From positions 1-14,545 of the forward strand of contig JADFJI010000017.1 in NCBI GenBank assembly GCA_022566235.1: a stretch of DNA of 14,545 nucleotides, written 5' to 3'. Position 1 is the first letter of the stretch; each line of letters opens with the position of its first letter. Source of the stretch: Chloroflexota bacterium (GTDB lineage: Bacteria > Chloroflexota > Dehalococcoidia > Plut-88900). Below, piece by piece: positions 6,990 through 13,741 of the stretch. Under the pieces are notes generated by a model. It was given only the letters and a program-made list of their open reading frames with translations. It was not told where the DNA came from and made no database searches. Made by a program: the position numbers and the translations under genes.

Positions 6990-9485
6990 TTAGAGTAGAG
7001 CAATGGGGTCTATATCCAGCGCCCATCCATCGGGAATGGCGATATCCTGGAGAAATGTTTCTGGAGTTGGCGCCCTGACCACAATCTGCCATCGATATCG
7101 GCCCCTGACCCTCCGCACAAAACAGGGCACCGGGCCCAGGATATCCGTCTCTGGAGCCCCACTCTCGGCCCGCTTAGCCCTGAGGCGAGTGGCCATCCTG
7201 TAGGTCTCTGTCTCCGCCCTGGCGGCGTTCGCGTGAGAATAGACCAGCCGCGCCAGCCTGCTAAAGGGTGGGTATCTGTTCTGTCGCCTGTACCGAATCT
7301 CCTGCTGGTAAAAGCCAGTGTAGTCGTGCCTGGAGGCCGCCTCGATGACGTAGTGATGAGGGTTGAATGTCTGCACGATGACCCGTCCACCCAGGGGCCC
7401 ACGCCCCGCCCTCCCGGCCACCTGGGTCAGCACCTGGAACGCCCGCTCACCAGCCCGAAAATCCGGAAAATTGAGGCCTACATCCGCGCTAATCACCCCT
7501 ACCAGCGTCACCGCCGGAATATGCAGCCCTTTAGCGATCATCTGGGTCCCGATGAGAACATCGGCCTGTCGGGCCAGGAACTTATCCAGTATCTCCTCGT
7601 GGGAAACTTTTCCCTTGATGACATCCCTATCCCATCGCAGCACCCGAGCGCCTGGAAATCGCCTAAGTACTTCCTCCTCCACCCGTTGGGTGCCGGTGCC
7701 CAAATAGCTCATCCGACCGCTCCCACACTCGGGACAGGTCCCAGGAGTCGGCGCCCTGAACCCGCAGTGATGGCAAATCAGGTTTTCTCGGGTCGAATGG
7801 TAGGTGAGAGAGACATCGCAGCGCCGGCACCTGAGAACGAATCCGCACTCCCGGCACTGCACAAAGGTCGCAGACCCCCGCCGGTTCATGAACAGGATGA
7901 CCTGTTCCTTACTATCCAATGCTCTGCTCATGGCCTCTGAAAGGGCCCGACTAAATATACTCCTGTTACCGTCTCTTAGTTCGCCTCGCATGTCCACGAC
8001 CTTGACCCCGGGAAGCCGGGTGTCGTGGCTATCCTCCCAAGCCAGGCTGGATTGCCCTGATGGAGCACCATCGCCATTGAGGGCTATCCGCGCGGGCAGT
8101 TCCAGCAGTTGGAACTCGTCCCGAGTAGCCCGGTGGAAGCTGCTCAGATCCGGGGTGGCACTGCCCAGAATGACCACGGACCCGGTGAGCCTGGCCAGCT
8201 CGATGGCCACGTCCCTGGCGTGGTACCGGGGCACCGGTTCCGTCTGCTTGTAGGACGAGTCGTGCTCCTCATCCAGAACGATGAGCCCCAGGTCAGGCTG
8301 AGGAGCAAACAGAGCACTTCTGGAGCCTATGACAACGTCGAATTCCCCTTCCTTTATTCGCCACCATTCATCGAACTGCTCCCCCGGAGAGAGCCTGCTG
8401 TGTAGAACCGCCACCCTGCCGGGAAATCGTCCGCTGAAACGCTGAATGGTCTGTGGGGTAAGAGATATCTCCGGCACCAGGACCAGGCCCCGTCTTCCCT
8501 GGGCGACGGCTTTCTCCAGGGCCCACAGGTACAGCTCCGTCTTCCCGCTCCCCGTCACGCCGCGAAGGAGAAAAACCACAGGCCCCTCCCGTCGGATACT
8601 TGGATCGGCGACTCTGTCCATAGCCCCGGAGATGGAGTCCCAGGCTCGTGTCTGGGCCTCGGTCAGGTCGTGAGGTCGAGTGGCCTGGTATTGCCGAGAG
8701 CCGAGAGGGTCCCGATATACCCGAACCCGGTCAATGACAACGAGGCCCCGGGCTTCTAACGCCCTGACAGCCACAGGCCCGACCCCTCTCTCCCTGAGCT
8801 CCGGTACAGGCACCGGACCGTCACATTCGACAAGGGCCTCCACCAACCTTACCTGCTGCACCGCGTTCTTTCTGATGGCATTGGCATGGAGTAGGACTGA
8901 CGCCTCTTCCTTAGAGACAACCAGACGGACCGTCGACAGGAATTTAGGCCCCACCATCGGCCGGGCCCATCGCCATTCCCGGGTCAATATCCCTCTGCGA
9001 ACGAGCTGCTCGGCGGCAGAGGCGGCCCCGGCGCCCACGGCCCTCTTAATGGAGCGTAGCTCCGATGACTCCTCATCCCGCAGATGCTCCACAACCTTGC
9101 TTTGGGCCGGGGTCAGCACCAGAGATGACGAATCCCAGTTGGGATCGAGGGCGTACTCGGTCAGCACCCGACGCCGGAAGCCGGGTGGCAACATGAGGGC
9201 CGTAGAATCGAATAACGAGGCCAGGTAGCGCTGCGAGATCCAGCGGGCCAGGGCCAGGTGGGCGGATGTGAGGAGGGGTGAGGGGTCTATCACCGAGATG
9301 ATGTCTTTGGTCTCTTGGACAGAGGGAGTGTCGGTGATGTCGAAAACTATCCCCTGGAGCCTCCTAGGGCCGAAGGGCACCCAAACCGAATGAGCAAGCT
9401 CCAGGTTGATATGCCCCGGGATCGAATAGGTGAAGGTCCTGTTGCGCGTCCAGGGGGTATCAACGGCGACCTCCGCGAATCGCAT
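6990..9485 (-). CDS. priA: Primosomal protein N' (replication restart helicase PriA)
   Basis: This 831-residue superfamily 2 helicase recognises stalled forks and reloads the replicative helicase. Visible features in order: the N-terminal fork-binding domain (about 1-110), a winged-helix region (to about 250), Walker A GVTGSGKTE (309-317), VPEISLTPQ (337-345), the DEEH box (405-408), GSATP (441-445), eight zinc cysteines in four CxxC pairs (C544/547, C553/556, C571/574, C584/587), IGTQMIAKG (645-653) and QVAGRAGRG (688-696). The C-terminus DIDPIALL is as in the family. Nothing essential is missing. The ATG at 9485 follows GAGGTGG closely. It stands 67 bases after rplS, with a hairpin-capable but T-less spacer, so it may be read from the rplS promoter. 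Confidence 0.97.
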   Translation of the reverse strand: MRFAEVAVDTPWTRNRTFTYSIPGHINLELAHSVWVPFGPRRLQGIVFDITDTPSVQETKDIISVIDPSPLLTSAHLALARWISQRYLASLFDSTALMLPPGFRRRVLTEYALDPNWDSSSLVLTPAQSKVVEHLRDEESSELRSIKRAVGAGAASAAEQLVRRGILTREWRWARPMVGPKFLSTVRLVVSKEEASVLLHANAIRKNAVQQVRLVEALVECDGPVPVPELRERGVGPVAVRALEARGLVVIDRVRVYRDPLGSRQYQATRPHDLTEAQTRAWDSISGAMDRVADPSIRREGPVVFLLRGVTGSGKTELYLWALEKAVAQGRRGLVLVPEISLTPQTIQRFSGRFPGRVAVLHSRLSPGEQFDEWWRIKEGEFDVVIGSRSALFAPQPDLGLIVLDEEHDSSYKQTEPVPRYHARDVAIELARLTGSVVILGSATPDLSSFHRATRDEFQLLELPARIALNGDGAPSGQSSLAWEDSHDTRLPGVKVVDMRGELRDGNRSIFSRALSEAMSRALDSKEQVILFMNRRGSATFVQCRECGFVLRCRRCDVSLTYHSTRENLICHHCGFRAPTPGTCPECGSGRMSYLGTGTQRVEEEVLRRFPGARVLRWDRDVIKGKVSHEEILDKFLARQADVLIGTQMIAKGLHIPAVTLVGVISADVGLNFPDFRAGERAFQVLTQVAGRAGRGPLGGRVIVQTFNPHHYVIEAASRHDYTGFYQQEIRYRRQNRYPPFSRLARLVYSHANAARAETETYRMATRLRAKRAESGAPETDILGPVPCFVRRVRGRYRWQIVVRAPTPETFLQDIAIPDGWALDIDPIALL

Positions 9486-9552
9486 CTACCACCTCGGGAA
9501 CGAAGTCGTAGGCCCGTCCCTTGGCCCAATGCCAGGGCACAGGCCACCCGCT

Positions 9553-9915
9553 TTAAGAAAAGCCTTTTTCCCGGATGCGGGCCGCCTTGCCGGAACGACC
9601 CCTCAAGTAGTAGAGACGAGCGCGGCGGACCCGGCCCAGCCTCATCAACTCCACTTTCTGGAGGCGAGGAGAGTAAAAGAGGAAGGTCCTCTCAACCCCT
9701 ACTCCGTGGGAGATGCGCCGAACCGTGAAGTTGGCGTCCGAGCCCCCGGACCGAATCCTTATCACCGTCCCTTGAAACACCTGGATCCGCTCTCGAGTGC
9801 CCTCGATCACCTTGGCGTGAACCTTTACAGTGTCTCCGGGATGTATCTCGGGTACATCAGGGTTGGGCTCTATCATTACAACCGAGGCTTCGTCTATGCT
9901 CTTTAGTCGACTCAT
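9553..9915 (-). CDS. rplS: 50S ribosomal protein L19
   Basis: The 120-residue protein carries the family's core IHPGDTVKVHAKVIEG, RERIQVFQGTVIRIR and GVGVERTFLFYSP, then the basic tail KVELMRLGRVRRARLYYLR. L19 sits at the interface between the ribosomal subunits. Its length is usual for L19. In many bacteria rplS follows rpsP, rimM and trmD; here it follows an HD-GYP regulator after a 184-base gap with its own promoter-like element and a palindrome, so it appears to be an independent transcription start. The ATG at 9915 has only a weak purine-rich ribosome site (AAGAAG). The N-terminus is slightly longer than in common homologues, so an internal start is possible but has no better signal. Confidence 0.97.
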   Translation of the reverse strand: MSRLKSIDEASVVMIEPNPDVPEIHPGDTVKVHAKVIEGTRERIQVFQGTVIRIRSGGSDANFTVRRISHGVGVERTFLFYSPRLQKVELMRLGRVRRARLYYLRGRSGKAARIREKGFS

Positions 9916-9959
9916 GGTTACATCTTCTTACATCTGGGCCGGTCAGTTCAATCCGTTCC

Positions 9960-9973
9960 TGTCCTATAGGACA
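9960..9973. repeat. Perfect 14-base palindrome in the rplS leader
   Basis: TGTCCTATAGGACA is its own reverse complement. It begins 45 bases before the rplS ATG and lies some 13-26 bases downstream of the start predicted for the promoter at 9993-10021. As DNA it could be an operator; as RNA it would form a five-pair stem with a UAUA loop. Confidence 0.6.
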
Positions 9974-9992
9974 CCGTCGGTCCGTTAGTCAC

Positions 9993-10021
9993 ACTGTATT
10001 GCTCCGTACACTTTATCACAA
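9993..10021 (-). promoter_or_regulatory. Sigma-70-like promoter candidate for rplS
   Basis: Minus strand: TTGTGA (10021-10016), 17-base spacer, TACAGT (9998-9993), each hexamer with four of six consensus matches. It would give a leader of about 70 bases containing the palindrome. No second candidate of equal quality was seen in the 184-base gap. Confidence 0.45.
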
Positions 10022-10099
10022 TATGACGTGCCAGGAGAACCGTCTGTACTCAGATCTAAATGTCACCCATCATTCTGAACGAGATCACTGCCGCGGGCC

Positions 10100-11107
10100 T
10101 CATTCCTCGAGGGGCCTCCGGCTTGTGCCGGCCCGTGATGACACCATCTCGGGAGCCATCATCTCCAGGAAGGCATCCACCAGTTGGGGGTCAAACTGTC
10201 TGCCCTTCTCTTGCCTGAGAAGGTCAAACGCTCGGGAGTAGGACGCTGCCTCCTGATACGGCCGGCCGCTGACTATCACGTCGAAAGCGTCCACCACGGC
10301 CAGTATGCGGGCAGTTTGAGGGATCGCCTCGCCCGTCAGTCTGTCGGGGTACCCGCTGCCGTCCCATCGTTCGTGGTGATGCCGTATCGCCTCTCCCGCT
10401 ATACCCCGAACCTCGAACCCCTCCAATATGCGGGCTCCATGTGAGGGGTGCTCTCTCATCATCTTCGTCTCTTCAGAGGTCAAGGGGCCTGACTTGGACA
10501 GCACGGCGCCTCCGATCCTCACTTTGCCAATGTCATGGAGAAAGGCCCCCCGCCTGAGGCCCTCGCATTCGCTGAGGGTCAATCCCAGTCTTGCACCCAG
10601 CTGATAGGCATATTCTCCCACCCTATGGGAGTGATCTCGCGTATCCGGGTCCAGGACCTCCAGCACCCCTTCCAACCCTCTCACCACTCTGCTCGCCGGA
10701 AGGGAAGCCCGGGCCTCCCTTCCGCTCCTGATCAGAGATCGGGCTACGGCCAGCAGATCGTCGCGGTTAATGGGCTTGTGGAGGAGAAAGTCATATTCCA
10801 GCCCCCCGCCTATGAGGTTCTCGGTGTCTGGGGCCCGGGGCGCCATGACTACAATGGGGATGGACGCTGTATCCCTCGACCCCTTCAATCCGACCACGAT
10901 ATCCCGGGTGCCGAGCCTCGGCATTGCCGCGTCCAGGAATATCAGGTCGAGGGGCTGAGACCGGGCCCTTTCCAGCGCCTCCTGGCCGTCGCTGGCGGTG
11001 GTGACGTCATATCCAGCCAGGATTAGGCATGCCGCGACCCGGCGACGGGCCAAGGATGAATCCTCGGCAACCAGAATCTCTCCTTTACTGTGTCTTTCAT
11101 CTAGCAT
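10100..11107 (-). CDS. Response regulator: receiver domain plus HD-GYP phosphodiesterase
   Basis: Residues 10-125 are a CheY-like receiver: acidic pair E15-D16, phosphoacceptor D59 in LIFLDAAMP, conserved Lys111 in LLHKPI. The usual Thr/Ser of strand 4 is Ala89 (VVMAP). Residues about 140-320 form an HD-GYP domain with RDHSHRVG (157-164), FLHDIGK (189-195), the H220 and HHHERWDGSGYP motif (243-254), and VVDAFD (271-276). HD-GYP proteins typically hydrolyse cyclic di-GMP, so the protein probably lowers that messenger when phosphorylated. No histidine kinase is in the window. The start at ATG 11107 has no strong ribosome site. The gene is divergent from the dehydratase gene; a perfect TATAAT lies 24 bases upstream of its ATG, but without a good -35. 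It precedes rplS. Confidence 0.93.
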   Translation of the reverse strand: MLDERHSKGEILVAEDSSLARRRVAACLILAGYDVTTASDGQEALERARSQPLDLIFLDAAMPRLGTRDIVVGLKGSRDTASIPIVVMAPRAPDTENLIGGGLEYDFLLHKPINRDDLLAVARSLIRSGREARASLPASRVVRGLEGVLEVLDPDTRDHSHRVGEYAYQLGARLGLTLSECEGLRRGAFLHDIGKVRIGGAVLSKSGPLTSEETKMMREHPSHGARILEGFEVRGIAGEAIRHHHERWDGSGYPDRLTGEAIPQTARILAVVDAFDVIVSGRPYQEAASYSRAFDLLRQEKGRQFDPQLVDAFLEMMAPEMVSSRAGTSRRPLEE

Positions 11108-11135
11108 TGCGCCATGCCATACCAGGGCCTATTAT
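11107..11135 (+). promoter_or_regulatory. Promoter candidate for the dehydratase gene in the divergent region
   Basis: Plus strand: TTGCGC (11107-11112), 17-base spacer, TATTAT (11130-11135). The -10 matches at five of six, the -35 at three. The start of transcription would be about 70 bases before ATG 11212. The -35 touches the start codon of the divergent HD-GYP gene, and the -10 overlaps a minus-strand TATAAT at 11136-11131. Confidence 0.4.
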
Positions 11136-11211
11136 ACGGAGGCGCAGGCCCGGCTGCATACGTTTAATCGAACAACTCAGCAGAGAAGCTTTACACCAGA
11201 GGCGTGATCCC

Positions 11212-12180
11212 ATGCAAGAAAGACCAACCCTGGAGGACGTATACACCGCCCGCAGGATAATAGGCGAGTACATAAACAAGACTCCCTTGCACCACTATCC
11301 GGGGCTCAGCCGGGCCCTGGGAGCGGAGGTGTACCTCAAACACGAGAATCACCACGCCACTGGGGCCTTCAAGATAAGAGGAGGCCTCAATCTGATCTCT
11401 CATCTTCATGAAGACGAGAAGGCCCGAGGGGTGATATCGGCCTCCACGGGTAACCACGGCCAGTCGATAGCTTATGCCTGCAGGATCTTCGGGGTGAGGT
11501 CGGTGATCGTTGTGCCCGAGGGCGCCAACCCAGGCAAGGTGGAGTCAATGCGCAACCTGGGAGCCGAAGTGGTATTCCACGGGGCCGACTTCGACGAGGC
11601 CCGGGAGCAGGTGGAAAAGCTTACCGCAGAGTTCGGATATCGATACATTCACAGCGCCAACGAGCCTCATCTGATCTCGGGCGTAGGGACCTACACCCTG
11701 GAAATCCTGGAGGACCTGCCCGACGTAGACGTAGTAATCGTGCCGGTGGGAGGAGGCAGTGGAGTCTCGGGGACGGCCATCGTCGCCAAGGCCATCAATC
11801 CCAACATCCAGGTCATTGGCGTGGGAGCAGAGAAGGCCCCAGCCGCATTTCTTTCCTGGAAGAGCGGTTCCTACGTCGAAGCTAGTATGGAGACTTTTGC
11901 CGAGGGGCTGGCCACCCGGGTCCCCTTCGAGCTGACCCAGGAGATCATGCGAGACCTCCTGGACGACTTTATCCTGGTCAGCGAGGAGGAGATCAAAGCG
12001 GCCATATTACTGCTTCTGGAGAAGGCCCATACCCTGACCGAGGGCGCTGGGGCCGTATCCCTGGCGGGGGCCCTGAAAATCAGGGCCCGGCTTGCAGGCA
12101 AGAAGGTGGCCCTGGTGGTAAGCGGCGGCAACCTGTCTATAGACCAGCTAAGGGAGATCCTGGCCGCCTCCTCATCTTGA
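11212..12180 (+). CDS. PLP-dependent threonine/serine dehydratase-like enzyme
   Basis: A 322-residue fold-type II PLP enzyme. GAFKIRGG (51-58) holds the Schiff-base lysine K54; STGNHG (78-83) binds the substrate carboxylate; VGGGSG (179-184) binds the cofactor phosphate; SGGN (304-307) closes the fold. Threonine dehydratases deaminate threonine to 2-oxobutanoate and ammonia. The length shows that it lacks the C-terminal ACT-like regulatory domain of biosynthetic IlvA, so a catabolic threonine/serine ammonia-lyase or a related dehydratase (hydroxyaspartate or ectoine-type) is equally possible; Ala52 stands where most threonine dehydratases have Ser. ATG 11212 is preferred: it follows GAGG by nine bases and begins at the family's usual N-terminus, while longer starts would be antisense to the HD-GYP gene. 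It is the only GC-region gene on the plus strand. Confidence 0.85.
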   Translation: MQERPTLEDVYTARRIIGEYINKTPLHHYPGLSRALGAEVYLKHENHHATGAFKIRGGLNLISHLHEDEKARGVISASTGNHGQSIAYACRIFGVRSVIVVPEGANPGKVESMRNLGAEVVFHGADFDEAREQVEKLTAEFGYRYIHSANEPHLISGVGTYTLEILEDLPDVDVVIVPVGGGSGVSGTAIVAKAINPNIQVIGVGAEKAPAAFLSWKSGSYVEASMETFAEGLATRVPFELTQEIMRDLLDDFILVSEEEIKAAILLLLEKAHTLTEGAGAVSLAGALKIRARLAGKKVALVVSGGNLSIDQLREILAASSS

Positions 12181-12243
12181 AGTCGCGGCCACAGATTCTC
12201 CTGCTCGTTGCGAGTTCTGTAACAGGCCCGTCAAGACCCGTGT

Positions 12244-13728
12244 CTATTGACCCCCACTCAATGCCTCAGGCCCCTGGTCGTAGTGGGTTCTGACAAAAAA
12301 CTCCATTGCCTCCTCGTCATACGAGAGCAGAGGCAGATAATACTCCCAGGCGCTCAAGACGATAGGGGCGGGGAGGTTGACTCTTGGCGCTAGCACGAAA
12401 CCCACGACACCCGCCCTCTGGCCCTGGACGAACTCCTTAAGCTGGTCCACTATCTCGGGGGCAATCCCGATGCCGTAGTGAATGAGTATGCCCCCGTGCT
12501 CCAGGTTGTGTACCAGTATCTCGTCGGCGATGGGCTGAGAATAGATGCCCCAGTCTATAGGAGCAACCCCTGCTTGTGACCAGTGAGGCCCCGAAACGGG
12601 GGGATTGCTCTTGTAGGTCGTGACCCGGGTCCCGACGGGCACATGGGTTTGGCCATCAACGGAGCTGGCAGGGAAATGCAGCTCGCTCGGGATGAGAAGG
12701 CGGGGGACGGCAATAGGGGCCGGTATGCCATCCTCCCTGAATAGCCCCCCGAACAGGTCGCCTGACAGCAGGTCCGGTCCCAACTCCCCCAGGCTTTCCA
12801 GGGCAGCCGTAAGCTCACCGATAGTAGCGTCGTAGCTTATGGTGGCCGAGGGACCGGAGGCCGATATCTTTATCTCGTCCAGCAGGCGGGCCAGCTCCGG
12901 GTCGTCGGAGAAGGCCCCAAAGACGGTCACTAGGGCATCGAAGGCTTCGACAACCATCACAGCGCCCTCTTCATCCGGATAACCAAGGGCCACCGAAAAG
13001 CTTAGGTCCTCTCCCTCTTTGTCGAATGTAAGCCCTATGGTCTGTATCTCCGTGAAGAGATCGAGGTTGAAGCCGGGGAAAGGGGCCCTATCAAGAAGCC
13101 CGTCCTCTGATAGTGTCCCCGCCGGGATGGTTATCGACATCCGCACCAAAGACTCCCCCAGGCTCTCGAAGGCGTCCAGTAAAGACCCGACCAGGGCTTC
13201 CCCTTCTCCCTCCATAACGTCAATGGTATCTCGAACCGTCTCGGGATAACCTATCAAGATCTCTCCCGAGTCCAGGAAGGCCACGGATACCTCCCCATCG
13301 GGAGCTGTATGTAGCTCATGGCCCTTATATTCCCCTTTGACCAGTGGCCCCTGCTCCGTCTCCAGGGCCGAGAGAAGAGAGTCCTGGTCGATGGATCCCT
13401 CTATGAATATGCCGAAGTACTCATCCGACCCCACATCACCGAAGAGCAGCGCATGCGTCACGGCCCGGGGATCGAAACCCGCCTTCTCGATTATCTCGTC
13501 GAGGGCCCGGTCCAGAGCTGCATTTTCGCCCAGTGGGGTAACAACGCTGTTCGCCAGATCGATGAGGTCGGAGTCCCCGAGAATATCCCCCAGACGAATG
13601 CCGACCAGGATGTTTGTGCGGGCCGGCACCTTACCGCCTTCTCCATCTGAGGACGATCCGCCACCGCAGGCGGAAGCCAGGGCCAGAACCCCAATCCCGA
13701 TAGCAAGCAGTGAAAGCGTATATCTGAT
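12244..13728 (-). CDS. Large lipoprotein with a C-terminal DUF3105 domain, probable ATC start
   Basis: From the probable start at 13728 the protein has 494 residues. The N-terminus RYTLSLLAIGIGVLALAS-AC is a lipoprotein signal ending at the lipobox cysteine, followed by a Gly/Ser/acidic linker (GGGSSSDGEGG). The middle, about 330 residues, is acidic and rich in short alternating strands and helices (LFGDVGSDEYFG, LDSGEILIGYPE); it reminds me of DUF3352-type extracellular proteins but I cannot confirm this. The last ~130 residues are a DUF3105 domain with YKSNPPVSGPHW and LVHNLEHGGILIHYG, whose histidines might bind a metal. Its function is unknown. The first canonical start in frame is GTG 13629, which would delete the signal peptide. 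A GAGGGGA ribosome site overlaps the stop of the upstream transporter gene, so the two are probably coupled. Confidence 0.8.
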   Translation of the reverse strand: MRYTLSLLAIGIGVLALASACGGGSSSDGEGGKVPARTNILVGIRLGDILGDSDLIDLANSVVTPLGENAALDRALDEIIEKAGFDPRAVTHALLFGDVGSDEYFGIFIEGSIDQDSLLSALETEQGPLVKGEYKGHELHTAPDGEVSVAFLDSGEILIGYPETVRDTIDVMEGEGEALVGSLLDAFESLGESLVRMSITIPAGTLSEDGLLDRAPFPGFNLDLFTEIQTIGLTFDKEGEDLSFSVALGYPDEEGAVMVVEAFDALVTVFGAFSDDPELARLLDEIKISASGPSATISYDATIGELTAALESLGELGPDLLSGDLFGGLFREDGIPAPIAVPRLLIPSELHFPASSVDGQTHVPVGTRVTTYKSNPPVSGPHWSQAGVAPIDWGIYSQPIADEILVHNLEHGGILIHYGIGIAPEIVDQLKEFVQGQRAGVVGFVLAPRVNLPAPIVLSAWEYYLPLLSYDEEAMEFFVRTHYDQGPEALSGGQ

Positions 13729-13734
13729 ATCTAA

Positions 13735-13741
13735 TCCCCTC
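13735..13741 (-). promoter_or_regulatory. Ribosome binding site that suggests the ATC start of the DUF3105 lipoprotein
   Basis: GAGGGGA on the minus strand overlaps the last base of the transporter stop codon and stands six bases before ATC 13728-13726. Reading from that ATC gives a compact signal peptide (Met-RYTLSLL...). No ATG, GTG or TTG occurs in this frame between the TAG at 13743 and GTG 13629. Confidence 0.45.

Noticed and set aside
9500..9545. Hairpin between rplS and priA as a terminator or attenuator
   Set aside because: CCCTGGC and GCCAAGGG can pair with a bulge, but no T-run follows and the stem may be chance in GC-rich sequence.
11029..11211. N-terminal extension of the dehydratase to ATG 11029
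   Set aside because: The extra 61 residues are arginine/proline-rich, antisense to the HD-GYP N-terminus and absent from the family; ATG 11212 has a ribosome site and the right N-terminus.
12191..12220. Bidirectional terminator between the convergent dehydratase and lipoprotein genes
   Set aside because: ACAGA/TCTGT and CTCG/CGAG can pair, but the internal loop is lopsided and no T-run follows on either strand. Nothing else is seen in this 63-base gap.
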